Of a stretch of 64,000 nt of DNA, positions 44,681-52,911 are shown piece by piece. The position numbers and the translations under genes are program-made. Source of the stretch: Paenibacillus xylanexedens (GTDB lineage Bacteria > Bacillota > Bacilli > Paenibacillales > Paenibacillaceae); contig NZ_JAGIKV010000008.1 in NCBI RefSeq assembly GCF_017874615.1, positions 62,001 to 126,000 on the forward strand, read 5' to 3'. Position 1 is the stretch's first letter. Each line of letters begins with the position of its first letter. The notes under the pieces are model-generated. The model did no database searches. It saw only the letters and a program-made list of their open reading frames with translations, and had not been told where the DNA came from.

Positions 44681-46138
44681 TTATAATCCTAACAGCTCTC
44701 GCTTGGCTGCATCCGGATCATGTACGACCTCAATCTCATGGTTGAAGATTAGTGTCGCACGATCCTGCTCATATTCAGGCCAGTTCACACCTGCAACTTC
44801 AGGTTTGCCGTTCTTGGCAAAGGAAATCCAGGCATCCTGTACCTTGAGGGCAAGTGCCGCAGCAGCTTCATCCGGCTCTGCATTCATGAATTTGAGGACA
44901 TGCAGTGTATTAAACACAAAGAACATTTCGATGCTGTGAATTGCTCTTTTTAACAGGGGATGTTCCGGCATCACCCAATCAAATCGATACATCCACACTG
45001 GGGCATACTTCTGCTGTGCCGCAGCATATTGCAGCGCTGACCGCCAGAAGAACATATCGGTCATCACTTGAGCTTGTCCATCTGCCGTTTTTGGATAACT
45101 ATCCGCGATGGCTACCCGGTTCTCCAGATCTGGCGTCATAAAGTCTACGCCCTGAACCATATCGATTTCTTTTGAAAAAGGCACATGTGGCTGGATGAAC
45201 AGTGCACCCTCGTGTAATGTCGTACCAATCAGCACCGGAATATCCTGCGCTGAGCCTTCGCTCACTGCCTGAAGTGGCATCTGTGGTAGTGTCTGCCCAT
45301 CCAATACAGGTTGGAACAATAATGCCATACCCGCCCCGCTCTGCTGTTTGACCGTTTCACCCGCTGCAATAATCTGCTCTACAGGAATTGTATTTAACTT
45401 CTGCAGGTTGTCCCGGTTCACCCCAAGAATCTTTAACATCCCTTCCCGCAACGCTGAAGCTTGCTCTGCCGGCATGAACTGGGATGCACCGCTCTCCATA
45501 ATGGCACGTTGGAACAGTCCTTTGGCCGCTGGCATCGCCATCAGTGCTGCAATACTCATACTGCCTGCTGATTCGCCGAACACCGTAACTTGATCCGGGT
45601 TACCACCAAAAGCAGAGATATTATCCTTCACCCACTGTAATGCCGCAACTTGATCCAGCAGACCTGCATTGGATACATATGAATCACCCAATGGAGCCAT
45701 ATGCAGGAAACCCAAAGGTCCTAATCGGTAGTTGATCGTCACAACGATGACGTCCCCCCGAACCGCTAACTGTGTACCATCATACATCGGCTGGCTACCT
45801 GAACCTGTTACAAAGGAACCACCGTGAATCCATACCATGACCGGCAGTGGTGTTGCTCTTTTTTCCTTAGGTGCCCAGATGTTCAGATATAGACTATCTT
45901 CTGACTCATTCGGAATTTCTGTCTGGCCTTCTGATTGATGATTTCGTGGTTGTATATTCTCAGGTCCAAATTGATTGGCCTGTCTGATTCCATCCCATGA
46001 CTCGGGCTGTACCGGAGCCTTGAAACGCAGCTCACCTACTGGAGGTTTCGCATAGGGAATGCCTTTCCATACGCTTGCATCGTGCAAAAGTTCGCCTTGA
46101 ACTGTACCATATGTCGTTTGAACCTGAAGTTCTCTCAT
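44681..46138 (-). CDS. Type-B carboxylesterase (PnbA-like)
   Basis: 485 residues from the ATG at 46136-46138, close to the 489 residues of B. subtilis p-nitrobenzyl esterase. Alpha/beta-hydrolase features are the opening TTYGTVQGELLHDASVWKGIPYAKPPVGELRFKAP, the oxyanion HGGSFVTGSG, and the nucleophile elbow VFGESAGSMS. The catalytic Glu and His should lie in the TLHEGALFIQ region and near the C-terminal EMFFVFN. No signal peptide. The frame extends to 46225 without a good ribosome site. The probable parS site lies 130 bp upstream. Confidence 0.92.
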   Translation of the reverse strand: MRELQVQTTYGTVQGELLHDASVWKGIPYAKPPVGELRFKAPVQPESWDGIRQANQFGPENIQPRNHQSEGQTEIPNESEDSLYLNIWAPKEKRATPLPVMVWIHGGSFVTGSGSQPMYDGTQLAVRGDVIVVTINYRLGPLGFLHMAPLGDSYVSNAGLLDQVAALQWVKDNISAFGGNPDQVTVFGESAGSMSIAALMAMPAAKGLFQRAIMESGASQFMPAEQASALREGMLKILGVNRDNLQKLNTIPVEQIIAAGETVKQQSGAGMALLFQPVLDGQTLPQMPLQAVSEGSAQDIPVLIGTTLHEGALFIQPHVPFSKEIDMVQGVDFMTPDLENRVAIADSYPKTADGQAQVMTDMFFWRSALQYAAAQQKYAPVWMYRFDWVMPEHPLLKRAIHSIEMFFVFNTLHVLKFMNAEPDEAAAALALKVQDAWISFAKNGKPEVAGVNWPEYEQDRATLIFNHEIEVVHDPDAAKRELLGL

Positions 46139-46264
46139 GCCGCTTCTACTTCCTCTCCGTAAATAGGTTAAATTAACGAGTACGTGCATATCATGTGTAC
46201 TTATTTGAGTATAGTTTGTAGTCATACCTATTTACAACTTTACCCAACTCTAGCCTCCCCTGCT

Positions 46265-46282
46265 ACGTTTCACGTGGAACTT
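46265..46282. promoter_or_regulatory. Probable parS site (Spo0J/ParB binding)
   Basis: The core GTTTCACGTGGAAC (46267-46280) is identical to the inner 14 bases of the B. subtilis parS site TGTTCCACGTGAAACA read on the other strand. Only the two outermost bases differ. It lies in the 280-bp intergenic stretch between the carboxylesterase and metallophosphoesterase genes, a typical parS location. Confidence 0.75.
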
Positions 46283-46418
46283 TATGGGGTGGATGATCTG
46301 ATACATATCCTTAAGATGGATACCAAAAAGGCCACCCTTTGAGCAATGTCATCAAGTTTTACTTGTCTTAATGGCATTGACCCTTAGAGTAACCCTTTCC
46401 TTTTTACCACCCAAATAA

Positions 46419-47513
46419 CTACCCTTCTACAGGATAACTTACCGTAAACTCAGCACCCTCGATCCATTCACACGCGACAAAATCCCGTCCTTTCACAACA
46501 ACTCGATCCTTATAAATCTCCACATGAAGCCCTTCGCTGCCCTCCAGATGCTCATCCTGATCCGTCCATAAATAACCTACTGACGACGCATTGAACATCG
46601 TTGGCATGTGGCCTGCACCATCGTACATCGTATGCTGTGCCTCCAACTGCCAATGGGTGTGACCCGAGAAAAGGATCGCTTGCGGGTAATTGGCCAGAAC
46701 GGCCTTGAGTTCAACATCCTGATTCACACCATACCATCCCTGTTCCTTCAACGATCCAGCTACCGTATCCATAAGCGGCTGGTGCAAGAAAATGAAGATG
46801 GGATGTTCTGGCGTTGCACGCTCAGACAATTTGGCATCCAGCCACTCCAATTGTTCGGCCGACATATCACAATCCTTCGGATGAGGTTGCTCGGTGCCCA
46901 GGAAAATATAATGATACCCATCAATCCAATGGTCGTGGTAAGAGCCCTTCATGCCGGTTGTCCCTTCAAAATCACTTAATCGACGCTGCCATAACCCGGC
47001 GACTGTAATGGGGTCCATTCCTGAAGAGATAGTTTCCCCGTCTTGGCCCTCCTGCTCCGAAGGTGCAGCAGGCAACGTATAGGTCCCGCCGGATAGTTGC
47101 TCAATCAGTGCAGCTGATTCAGCAGCGGTTTGTTTTGTGACCAGCTCGATATCTGCTTCCTGCTCCAACAACTCGGCTACTTCATCTTCTTTCATCTCAA
47201 GCAAAACGATCGGTGGATCTTGCCATACCACGGCTCCAATATCATGATTACCTACCGTGTACCGAATATCCGGCAAGCTCTCCGCATGTTGCTTCCAGAT
47301 GCGCTGCAACTCACGATATTCGCTCGGCAGCCCCCGATCCGTCACATCGCCCACATGCATAATCCCGCTGCTCCCCTGACTGAATGTTGCTATGTCGGCT
47401 AATGCTTGGTCCAGATGCCGGTTATGAATATGGTCTGCCTCATCTCGCACATGTGTGTCCGTAATAACCTGAAAGCTGGCAAGAGGTTGCTCCGGTGTAT
47501 GTTCATTTCCCAT
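46419..47513 (-). CDS. Calcineurin-like metallophosphoesterase
   Basis: 364 residues from the ATG at 47511-47513, whose bases overlap the TGA of the SMR gene (TGATG). The dinuclear-metal motifs are present in order: DTHVRDE, GDVTDRG, GNHD, then a His in FLHQP and the GHTHWQ motif. A Glu/Asp-rich insertion (about 115-190) separates the second and third blocks. No signal peptide. It is the last gene of the operon that starts with the Ugp-like importer. Substrate could be a phosphodiester or phosphomonoester. Confidence 0.91.
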   Translation of the reverse strand: MGNEHTPEQPLASFQVITDTHVRDEADHIHNRHLDQALADIATFSQGSSGIMHVGDVTDRGLPSEYRELQRIWKQHAESLPDIRYTVGNHDIGAVVWQDPPIVLLEMKEDEVAELLEQEADIELVTKQTAAESAALIEQLSGGTYTLPAAPSEQEGQDGETISSGMDPITVAGLWQRRLSDFEGTTGMKGSYHDHWIDGYHYIFLGTEQPHPKDCDMSAEQLEWLDAKLSERATPEHPIFIFLHQPLMDTVAGSLKEQGWYGVNQDVELKAVLANYPQAILFSGHTHWQLEAQHTMYDGAGHMPTMFNASSVGYLWTDQDEHLEGSEGLHVEIYKDRVVVKGRDFVACEWIEGAEFTVSYPVEG

Positions 47514-47851
47514 CAAGAATCACTCCATTTCAGTCCAATAATGCCAATCAGAATAAAACCGATCCAGACCATAGACGTGAGCCGCAGACGTTCACCAAAA
47601 AAGTAATGCCCCACGACGCCAATGAGCGTAATGCCCACGCCAGACCAGATCGCATAGGCCACAGCCAGCGGCATATACTTCACTGCAAAGTTGAGAAACG
47701 TAAAACTTGCGCCATAACAGACAAACATCAACACCGAAGGCCATAACCGCGAGAATCCATCCGATACTTTCAGCAAAATGGTAGCGCTCAGCTCCAGCCC
47801 GATGGCCAGTGCCAACAGTACCCAGCCCAAGTAGGCGTGACTGTTCGTCAT
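47513..47851 (-). CDS. SMR-family transporter (QacE/EmrE-like)
   Basis: 112 residues, four transmembrane helices. The conserved Glu for drug/proton exchange is in ALAIGLELSATILLKVSDGFSR, and the helix-3/4 signature AVAYAIWSGVGITLIGVVG and ERLRLTSMVWIGFILIGIIGLK is complete. Some SMR proteins export guanidinium or quaternary cations. Its start overlaps the HAD stop by 4 bases and its stop overlaps the metallophosphoesterase start by 1 base, a tightly coupled trio. Confidence 0.93.
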   Translation of the reverse strand: MTNSHAYLGWVLLALAIGLELSATILLKVSDGFSRLWPSVLMFVCYGASFTFLNFAVKYMPLAVAYAIWSGVGITLIGVVGHYFFGERLRLTSMVWIGFILIGIIGLKWSDS

Positions 47852-48618
47852 CGATTCAGCCCACCATTCAGCAATTCATGGAAGGATTGAATCGTTCTAT
47901 CCGCCAAGCGGATTTTTCCCGGTTCTCCAATGCCAATCCTGTACCCCGCACCGGCGGTTCGTGCCATCTCCATGTCTCCGTCCGTATCTCCAATAACCAC
48001 AGTATGTTGTACAGATACTCCCAACCGTTCACAGGCAAGCAGTAGCATATCGGGAAAAGGTTTGCCCCGCTCCACCAGATCCGTACCAATCACCACGTCA
48101 AAAAAGGAATCCAGTCCCATCCACTGTAAATGTTTAATTGCACTGGGTGTATCATCTGCCGTCACGACACCCATAGCGACACCTTCGCTACGGCACTGTT
48201 CAAGGAATTCTTGAACTCCCGGTAACGGACATGCCGGACGATGCTGCTCCATCTCTTCCTCCGCTCGCGCCAAACACTCCCGAACCATGATCTTGGCTTC
48301 CGCCCAGCTAAGACCCGCACGATATCCATGCCACGTCAGCACGGCATACACTTCATCCATGGTTCCCATCGCAAGTGGCCCCCGCACGTCATACCCATTC
48401 ATTCGGCCTTGTTCATCGTGGAATGTACCCCAGATCTGTGGAAGTTCATCTGTATTGATACGAAGTCCCCTGGTCGCCAACTGATCTCTGAAGTCGTTCA
48501 ACACACAATCGGTCCAGAACCCCCACATGCCCGTAAAATCAAGTAATGTCCCGTCCTTGTCGAACAAAACGGCTTCAATCGGATTTGGTAATCCGTCTAC
48601 ATACGTTTCATCTTGCAT
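47848..48618 (-). CDS. HAD-superfamily phosphatase (phosphoglycolate phosphatase-like)
   Basis: 256-residue HAD hydrolase. Motif I is LFDKDGTLLDF (catalytic Asp pair), motif II is the Thr in VVTADDT, motif III Lys is in ERGKPFPDM, and motif IV is VVIGDTDGDMEMA. The alpha-helical C1 cap (about 40-135) is of the phosphoglycolate phosphatase type. AAGGGAG precedes the ATG. It follows the binding-protein gene after a 96-bp gap containing a strong hairpin. A role in dephosphorylating the imported substrate or its product is plausible by context. Confidence 0.91.
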   Translation of the reverse strand: MQDETYVDGLPNPIEAVLFDKDGTLLDFTGMWGFWTDCVLNDFRDQLATRGLRINTDELPQIWGTFHDEQGRMNGYDVRGPLAMGTMDEVYAVLTWHGYRAGLSWAEAKIMVRECLARAEEEMEQHRPACPLPGVQEFLEQCRSEGVAMGVVTADDTPSAIKHLQWMGLDSFFDVVIGTDLVERGKPFPDMLLLACERLGVSVQHTVVIGDTDGDMEMARTAGAGYRIGIGEPGKIRLADRTIQSFHELLNGGLNR

Positions 48619-48652
48619 TGGTTAACTCCCTTGTCTGCGATCTTTATGAACG

Positions 48653-48684
48653 GAAAGGACGGTACAGCATGTACCGCCCCTTTC
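48653..48684 (-). promoter_or_regulatory. Intercistronic hairpin between binding protein and HAD genes
   Basis: CGGTACA (48660-48666) pairs with TGTACCG (48670-48676), extended by GAAAGG/CCTTTC (48653-48658 with 48679-48684) with a small internal loop. There is no T-run on the minus strand, so it looks like an mRNA-stabilising or processing hairpin rather than a full terminator. Confidence 0.65.
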
Positions 48685-48714
48685 GCTTAATTCACGTGCC
48701 TGTATATAAGTTTA

Positions 48715-50088
48715 TTATTTCGTTACACGATCCAGTTCCTTCTGTGCTTTCTCTTTCGCTTCCTTCAGCGCTTGTTCCGCTGGCATATTATTGATCTGTA
48801 CCTGATCAGCTGCATCCTTCAATGCATCATTGATTTTGCCACCCGTTGGATCCTGGAATGGAGCCGAAGCGTGAGCTGCCTGTTGCAGTGGTACGGTGAT
48901 CTGCGGATTTTCCTCACTGAACTTCATGAACTCTGGATCTTGTTGAGCCGATTGACGTACTGCAATATATCCGGTGTTCATGGACCATGAAGCTGTGTTT
49001 GAAGTCTCAGAGAAATACGTAAGCCATTTGTATGCTGCCTGTTGTTGTTCAGGCGTTGCAGCTGACGGAATACCTGCCGAAATGGCACTTGCTACCGGTT
49101 TTCCTTCACCAATACCTTCCCAGCCTGGTTGTTGCATTGCAGCGACTACGCTAAAGTCCAAGTCACCTTGGTCACCACTAGATCCGGTGTAACCTGCTGC
49201 TTTATTTTTCATCACATCATCAATCGTTTTGTACCAGTACTCCCAGCCCTGACCTCCATAGTGAATGCCCATAATCTTGTCTTCGTTAATCCATTTACGG
49301 AACAATTCCCATGTCTCGATCCATTCCGGAGAGTCGATCATAACGGTTTTTCCATCGTCGCTAAGAATCTGTCCGCCCTTACCCAGCACGGCATCAATCA
49401 TATTGTCTCTACCCCACATCGGTTCCCAACCATAGAAGGTGGTCTTGCCATTTTCTTGCTTGCTCATCTTCGCTGCCGCCTCAGCCAGCTTCTCCCAAGT
49501 CGTCAGACTCGCTGGGTCGATTCCATTCTCCTTGAACGTATCCATACGGTAATACATGATCTGAGTTGTACCGTACATTGGCAAAAAGTATTGCTTTCCA
49601 TCCACCTGTCCCTGGTTCAGGAATGTCTGAATGAAATCGTCTTTCTTAAAATTCGGATCAGCGGCAATCATCTCATCCATGGGTGCATAATATCCTTTGC
49701 GTGCCCAGTCTATATTGGAGCTGAGTACAGCGGCTGGAACCTTCTTGGAAGCAATTGCTGCTTGCAGCTTCTGTTCCGTTTCCGTGTAATCTGCTTGTAC
49801 AATTCCTTTTACAACGACTTCGTTCTGGGAGGCGTTGAACGCATCAATCGTCTTTTTCATGTTATCGCCCAGATTACCACCCAGACCATACCAGAACTCA
49901 ATCTCCACCGGATCTTTCGCCTGAGCTTCGGTTCCACTGGCAGCAGCCGTCGTGCCTGATTCTGCGGGTGCTTGTGTTCCACAAGCAGTCAGCAGTGCAA
50001 AGCTTGTCGCGAGTACCAGCGACATGCCACTCTTCCAGTTCAACCTCAATCTCTTTTTCCATGTCATGCTTGTCTGACTCCAATTCAT
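48715..50088 (-). CDS. Lipoprotein sugar/glycerol-phosphate-binding protein (UgpB-like)
   Basis: 457 residues from the ATG at 50086-50088 (GGGAGGAACAACA upstream). A basic n-region is followed by a hydrophobic stretch and the lipobox LTAC, then an Ala/Ser/Thr-rich tether. The mature part (IEFWYGLGGNLGDNMKKTIDAFNASQNEVVVKGIVQADYTETEQKLQAAIASKKVPAAV) resembles family 1 binding proteins such as UgpB. The C terminus is helical and Lys/Gln-rich. It is the third gene of the importer. Confidence 0.91.
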   Translation of the reverse strand: MNWSQTSMTWKKRLRLNWKSGMSLVLATSFALLTACGTQAPAESGTTAAASGTEAQAKDPVEIEFWYGLGGNLGDNMKKTIDAFNASQNEVVVKGIVQADYTETEQKLQAAIASKKVPAAVLSSNIDWARKGYYAPMDEMIAADPNFKKDDFIQTFLNQGQVDGKQYFLPMYGTTQIMYYRMDTFKENGIDPASLTTWEKLAEAAAKMSKQENGKTTFYGWEPMWGRDNMIDAVLGKGGQILSDDGKTVMIDSPEWIETWELFRKWINEDKIMGIHYGGQGWEYWYKTIDDVMKNKAAGYTGSSGDQGDLDFSVVAAMQQPGWEGIGEGKPVASAISAGIPSAATPEQQQAAYKWLTYFSETSNTASWSMNTGYIAVRQSAQQDPEFMKFSEENPQITVPLQQAAHASAPFQDPTGGKINDALKDAADQVQINNMPAEQALKEAKEKAQKELDRVTK

Positions 50089-50125
50089 TGTTGTTCCTCC
50101 CGTTTTAGGTGAATGGTAGTGCATA

Positions 50126-51031
50126 TCAGTTCTTGTTCACACCAGCCGTGATATTCACGCTCTGCATGATGGTCTTCTGGGTGAACAGGAAGAGAATAAG
50201 TAGGGGTGCGATGGTGAAGGCACTCGCAGCCATAATCTGTGGCCAAGCCAGTCCATATGCCCCGCCCTCTACAAAGAAACTGCGCAGACCCGCCGATACC
50301 AGCTGTAAATCAGGGTCTTTGGTGATGAGCATAGGCCAGAAATAGTTGTTGTACTGCTCAATAAACGTAATCAGCACCATCACGGCGAAGCTTGAGCGAA
50401 CAAGCGGCGTAATAATCGTCCAGAGAATCCGGAAGTGGGATGCACCGTCCAGCTGTCCGGCTTCCACCAATTCATGAGATACCTGCATGAACGCCTGCCG
50501 AATCAGGAAGATGGAGAACACGCTGACGCAGTTGGATACAATCAAGCCTGTGTAGGAATCCAGCAGGTTAAGCTCACTAAGTACCAAGTAACTAGGCAGA
50601 TACACGGCCGTACTCGGTATCATATAACCCACCAGAATCAGGGATGTTAGTGCACCTTTGAGACGGAATTTCATATGTGTCAGGGCGTACGCCATCATAC
50701 TGGAGTTGACGATCTGAAATAGACAGATGGCTAATGCCACCCCGGTACTGTTCAGGATATAACGGGCAAATGGTGCCGCATTCCAGGCATCCACATAGTT
50801 GCTCCACAGGAATGTCTCCGGCCAGAAGGTCGGCGGAAACTGCCAGATCTCATCATTGGTTTTGAATCCGCTAATGACCATCCAATAGAAGGGAAAGGCT
50901 GTACCCAGCGCGATAATGGCTAGCAGAAGGTAGCGGATTAATTTACTTATTTTAAAATTCGGTTGTGACACGTTCTGCAACTCCTTGCGCTTCATCCGTT
51001 TAGACTTTTTGTTGGGCAATGTCATTGTCAT
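50126..51031 (-). CDS. ABC permease, UgpE/MalG type
   Basis: 301 residues, six transmembrane helices. The basic N terminus (PNKKSKRMKRKEL) is cytoplasmic. The EAA-like loop is ELVEAGQLDGASHFRILWTIITPLVRS, and the C terminus has the KTIMQSVNITAGVNK ending typical of UgpE/AraQ-type permeases. Its ATG overlaps the stop of the upstream permease (TAATG). Confidence 0.93.
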   Translation of the reverse strand: MTMTLPNKKSKRMKRKELQNVSQPNFKISKLIRYLLLAIIALGTAFPFYWMVISGFKTNDEIWQFPPTFWPETFLWSNYVDAWNAAPFARYILNSTGVALAICLFQIVNSSMMAYALTHMKFRLKGALTSLILVGYMIPSTAVYLPSYLVLSELNLLDSYTGLIVSNCVSVFSIFLIRQAFMQVSHELVEAGQLDGASHFRILWTIITPLVRSSFAVMVLITFIEQYNNYFWPMLITKDPDLQLVSAGLRSFFVEGGAYGLAWPQIMAASAFTIAPLLILFLFTQKTIMQSVNITAGVNKN

Positions 51032-51906
51032 TAGTAGTGCACCAGACGTCTTCCAAGCAGGAAGGATACTCCCGACAGCAACACGCAGATCAGAATAATC
51101 ACAACGGCGATGGACGAAGCTTCACCTACATTAAAGGATTCGAATGCAGACTGGTAATACATGTACAGCAACGTTCTCGTTGATCCTGCCGGTCCACCCT
51201 GCGTCATGACATTGATCTGGTCATAGGCTTGCAAGGACTGGATGGTAAGAATAATTGAGAGAAAAAACGTCGTTGGTGAGATCAGCGGCAATGTGATACT
51301 TCTGAACTTGTCCCAACCGTTGGCCCCATCGATTGAAGCTGCTTCGAGCAGATCGGATGGTAGATTTCGTAGCGCAACGAGATAAAATACCATCGCCCAC
51401 CCAATCGACTTCCAGAGCGTGACGATCAGAACGGCAACCAGTGCCCAGTCCGCGTCACGCAACCAGCCGATCGGAGATACGCCAACCCAGCCCAGCATCA
51501 GATTAGCGAGTCCCACTTCGGGCTCGAAGATCCAGGACCACGCAATGGACACCGCAACTGTCGGGGTGACCCAAGGTGAGAAGAGTAATGTCCGGAAGAT
51601 GCCGGATGATTTGATTTTGCTATTCATGAGCATCGCAAGTGCCAATCCGCCTACAATAGTTGGGATTACACTTCCCAGTCCGAATAACAAGGTTACTTTC
51701 AGTGATCGATAGAATTCAGAGTTTGTCAGCAGATAACTGTAATTGTCCAAACCAACAAACAGCTTGTCCGGGCTCATGAAGTCCCAATCGGTGAAACTGA
51801 GATAAACGATATATCCCAGAGGTCCCAGCCAGAAGATCAGCAATGGGATTAGAGCTGGCAGCGTGAATAGAACTGCTTCAGACTCCCTCCATAGTTTTAA
51901 ACGCAA
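51031..51906 (-). CDS. ABC permease, UgpA/MalF type
   Basis: 291 residues, first gene of the importer operon. The sequence has LFTLPALIPLLIFWLGPLGYIVYLSFTDWDF at the N terminus and the EAA loop DLLEAASIDGANGWDKFRSITLPLISPTTFF. I chose the TTG at 51904-51906, because AAGGAG is 8 nt upstream; a GTG at 51915 is too close to it. Transcription starts in the 190-bp region shared with the divergent GbsR-like gene. Confidence 0.92.
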   Translation of the reverse strand: MRLKLWRESEAVLFTLPALIPLLIFWLGPLGYIVYLSFTDWDFMSPDKLFVGLDNYSYLLTNSEFYRSLKVTLLFGLGSVIPTIVGGLALAMLMNSKIKSSGIFRTLLFSPWVTPTVAVSIAWSWIFEPEVGLANLMLGWVGVSPIGWLRDADWALVAVLIVTLWKSIGWAMVFYLVALRNLPSDLLEAASIDGANGWDKFRSITLPLISPTTFFLSIILTIQSLQAYDQINVMTQGGPAGSTRTLLYMYYQSAFESFNVGEASSIAVVIILICVLLSGVSFLLGRRLVHY

Positions 51907-51981
51907 ATCCCCCACTCCTTACTGTCCAATTTTTCTTTAATGATTGGGAATTTTTGAGTATAATCAGCTTTATACTTATTC

Positions 51982-52001
51982 TGTACAAAATTGATTGTAC
52001 A
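51982..52001. promoter_or_regulatory. Dyad in the divergent region upstream of the importer operon
   Basis: TGTACAA (51982-51988) and TTGTACA (51995-52001) form a perfect 7-6-7 inverted repeat. It lies 76 bp before the importer start and 104 bp before the GbsR-like start, so it could be an operator for the latter. Confidence 0.55.
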
Positions 52002-52104
52002 CTCGTATTGAAAATTTTAATTCCGGCTTATGTTAAAATTGGAGCAAGTCATGTAAAATATGAGGCAGCTAGTGGGAACGCTATCATAAACCAGAGGTGA
52101 CATT

Positions 52105-52671
52105 GTGGGAAAAGAAACTGCCGGGAACCCGAACCATTCTTCGTTACCTGATCGGCATGCGCTGAGGGAGAGAGTCATTGAGGCCATCGCCAATACGATG
52201 GATCTATATGGGGTTAATCATACGTTTGGCAAATTGTACGGCATCATGTATTTTGAGGATCGACCGATGACACTTGAAGAGATGAAAAACTCGATGAATA
52301 TGAGCAAGAGCAACATGAGCTATGCGGTTCGTTCGCTTACAGAATCACAGATGATCTATAAACTGGAGGAAAAGAAGGATCGCCAGGATCAATATCTGGC
52401 TGAGACCGACTTCTATCGTACGTTCCAAAATTTCTTCGGGGCCAAGCTCCAACGGGAAGTAGATGTCATGTTAGAAGGTATTCGTGAGGTCATTCCTGAC
52501 CTGTCGACAATGATCCTTTCGGAGCATACCTCTTCTGAAGATCGAGATGATGCACTGCGTGATCTGCACAAACTCCAACACGCGGAGCAGTATTACGTCT
52601 GGCTCCAAGAATTCGTGGATAAGTTGCGAGACGGTAAATTTTACGAGAGTTCTCTTCCGAAGAATGACTAA
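52105..52671 (+). CDS. GbsR/MarR-family transcriptional regulator
   Basis: 188 residues with a GTG start (GAGGTGACATT upstream). The sequence has ANTMDLYGVNHTFGKLYGIMYFEDRPMTLEEMKNSMNMSKSNMSYAVRSL, matching the GbsR/OpcR group of winged-helix repressors known from choline and glycine-betaine control in Bacillus. It ends in a long helical region (about 105-188). In this position it is divergent from an Ugp-like importer operon and may control it. The link to osmoprotectants is not supported by the neighbours. Confidence 0.87.
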   Translation: MGKETAGNPNHSSLPDRHALRERVIEAIANTMDLYGVNHTFGKLYGIMYFEDRPMTLEEMKNSMNMSKSNMSYAVRSLTESQMIYKLEEKKDRQDQYLAETDFYRTFQNFFGAKLQREVDVMLEGIREVIPDLSTMILSEHTSSEDRDDALRDLHKLQHAEQYYVWLQEFVDKLRDGKFYESSLPKND

Positions 52672-52732
52672 TGTGCAGTAGTGAAAGAGAATCGAGATCA
52701 GCTTAAAGCAAGATAGGAAAAGTAAGAATTCC

Positions 52733-52766
52733 AAAACGGTATGGGAAAAAATCCTGTGCCGTTTTT
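52733..52766 (+). terminator. Terminator after the GbsR-like gene
   Basis: AAAACGG (52733-52739) pairs with CCGTTTT (52759-52765) and is followed by further Ts. Confidence 0.65.
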
Positions 52767-52911
52767 TGATACAAGCAAGGACAATTTCTTAATGGACTAA
52801 CGACTACGTCGCCATCGGCATTATATTTGGGCAATCGGTAACACAAAATGGGCTAATGCATAGACTGGGACTAAATAAAAACCAGATTCTTATGCATTGG
52901 AGATGTGAACA

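Noticed and set aside
49129-49959. 276-residue frame on the plus strand
   Set aside because: Antisense to the UgpB-like lipoprotein gene, which has a complete lipoprotein signal and conserved domains. The plus-strand frame has none.
52073-52086. cre-like TGGGAACGCTATCA upstream of the GbsR-like gene
   Set aside because: Two mismatches at defined positions of the cre consensus; too weak to call.
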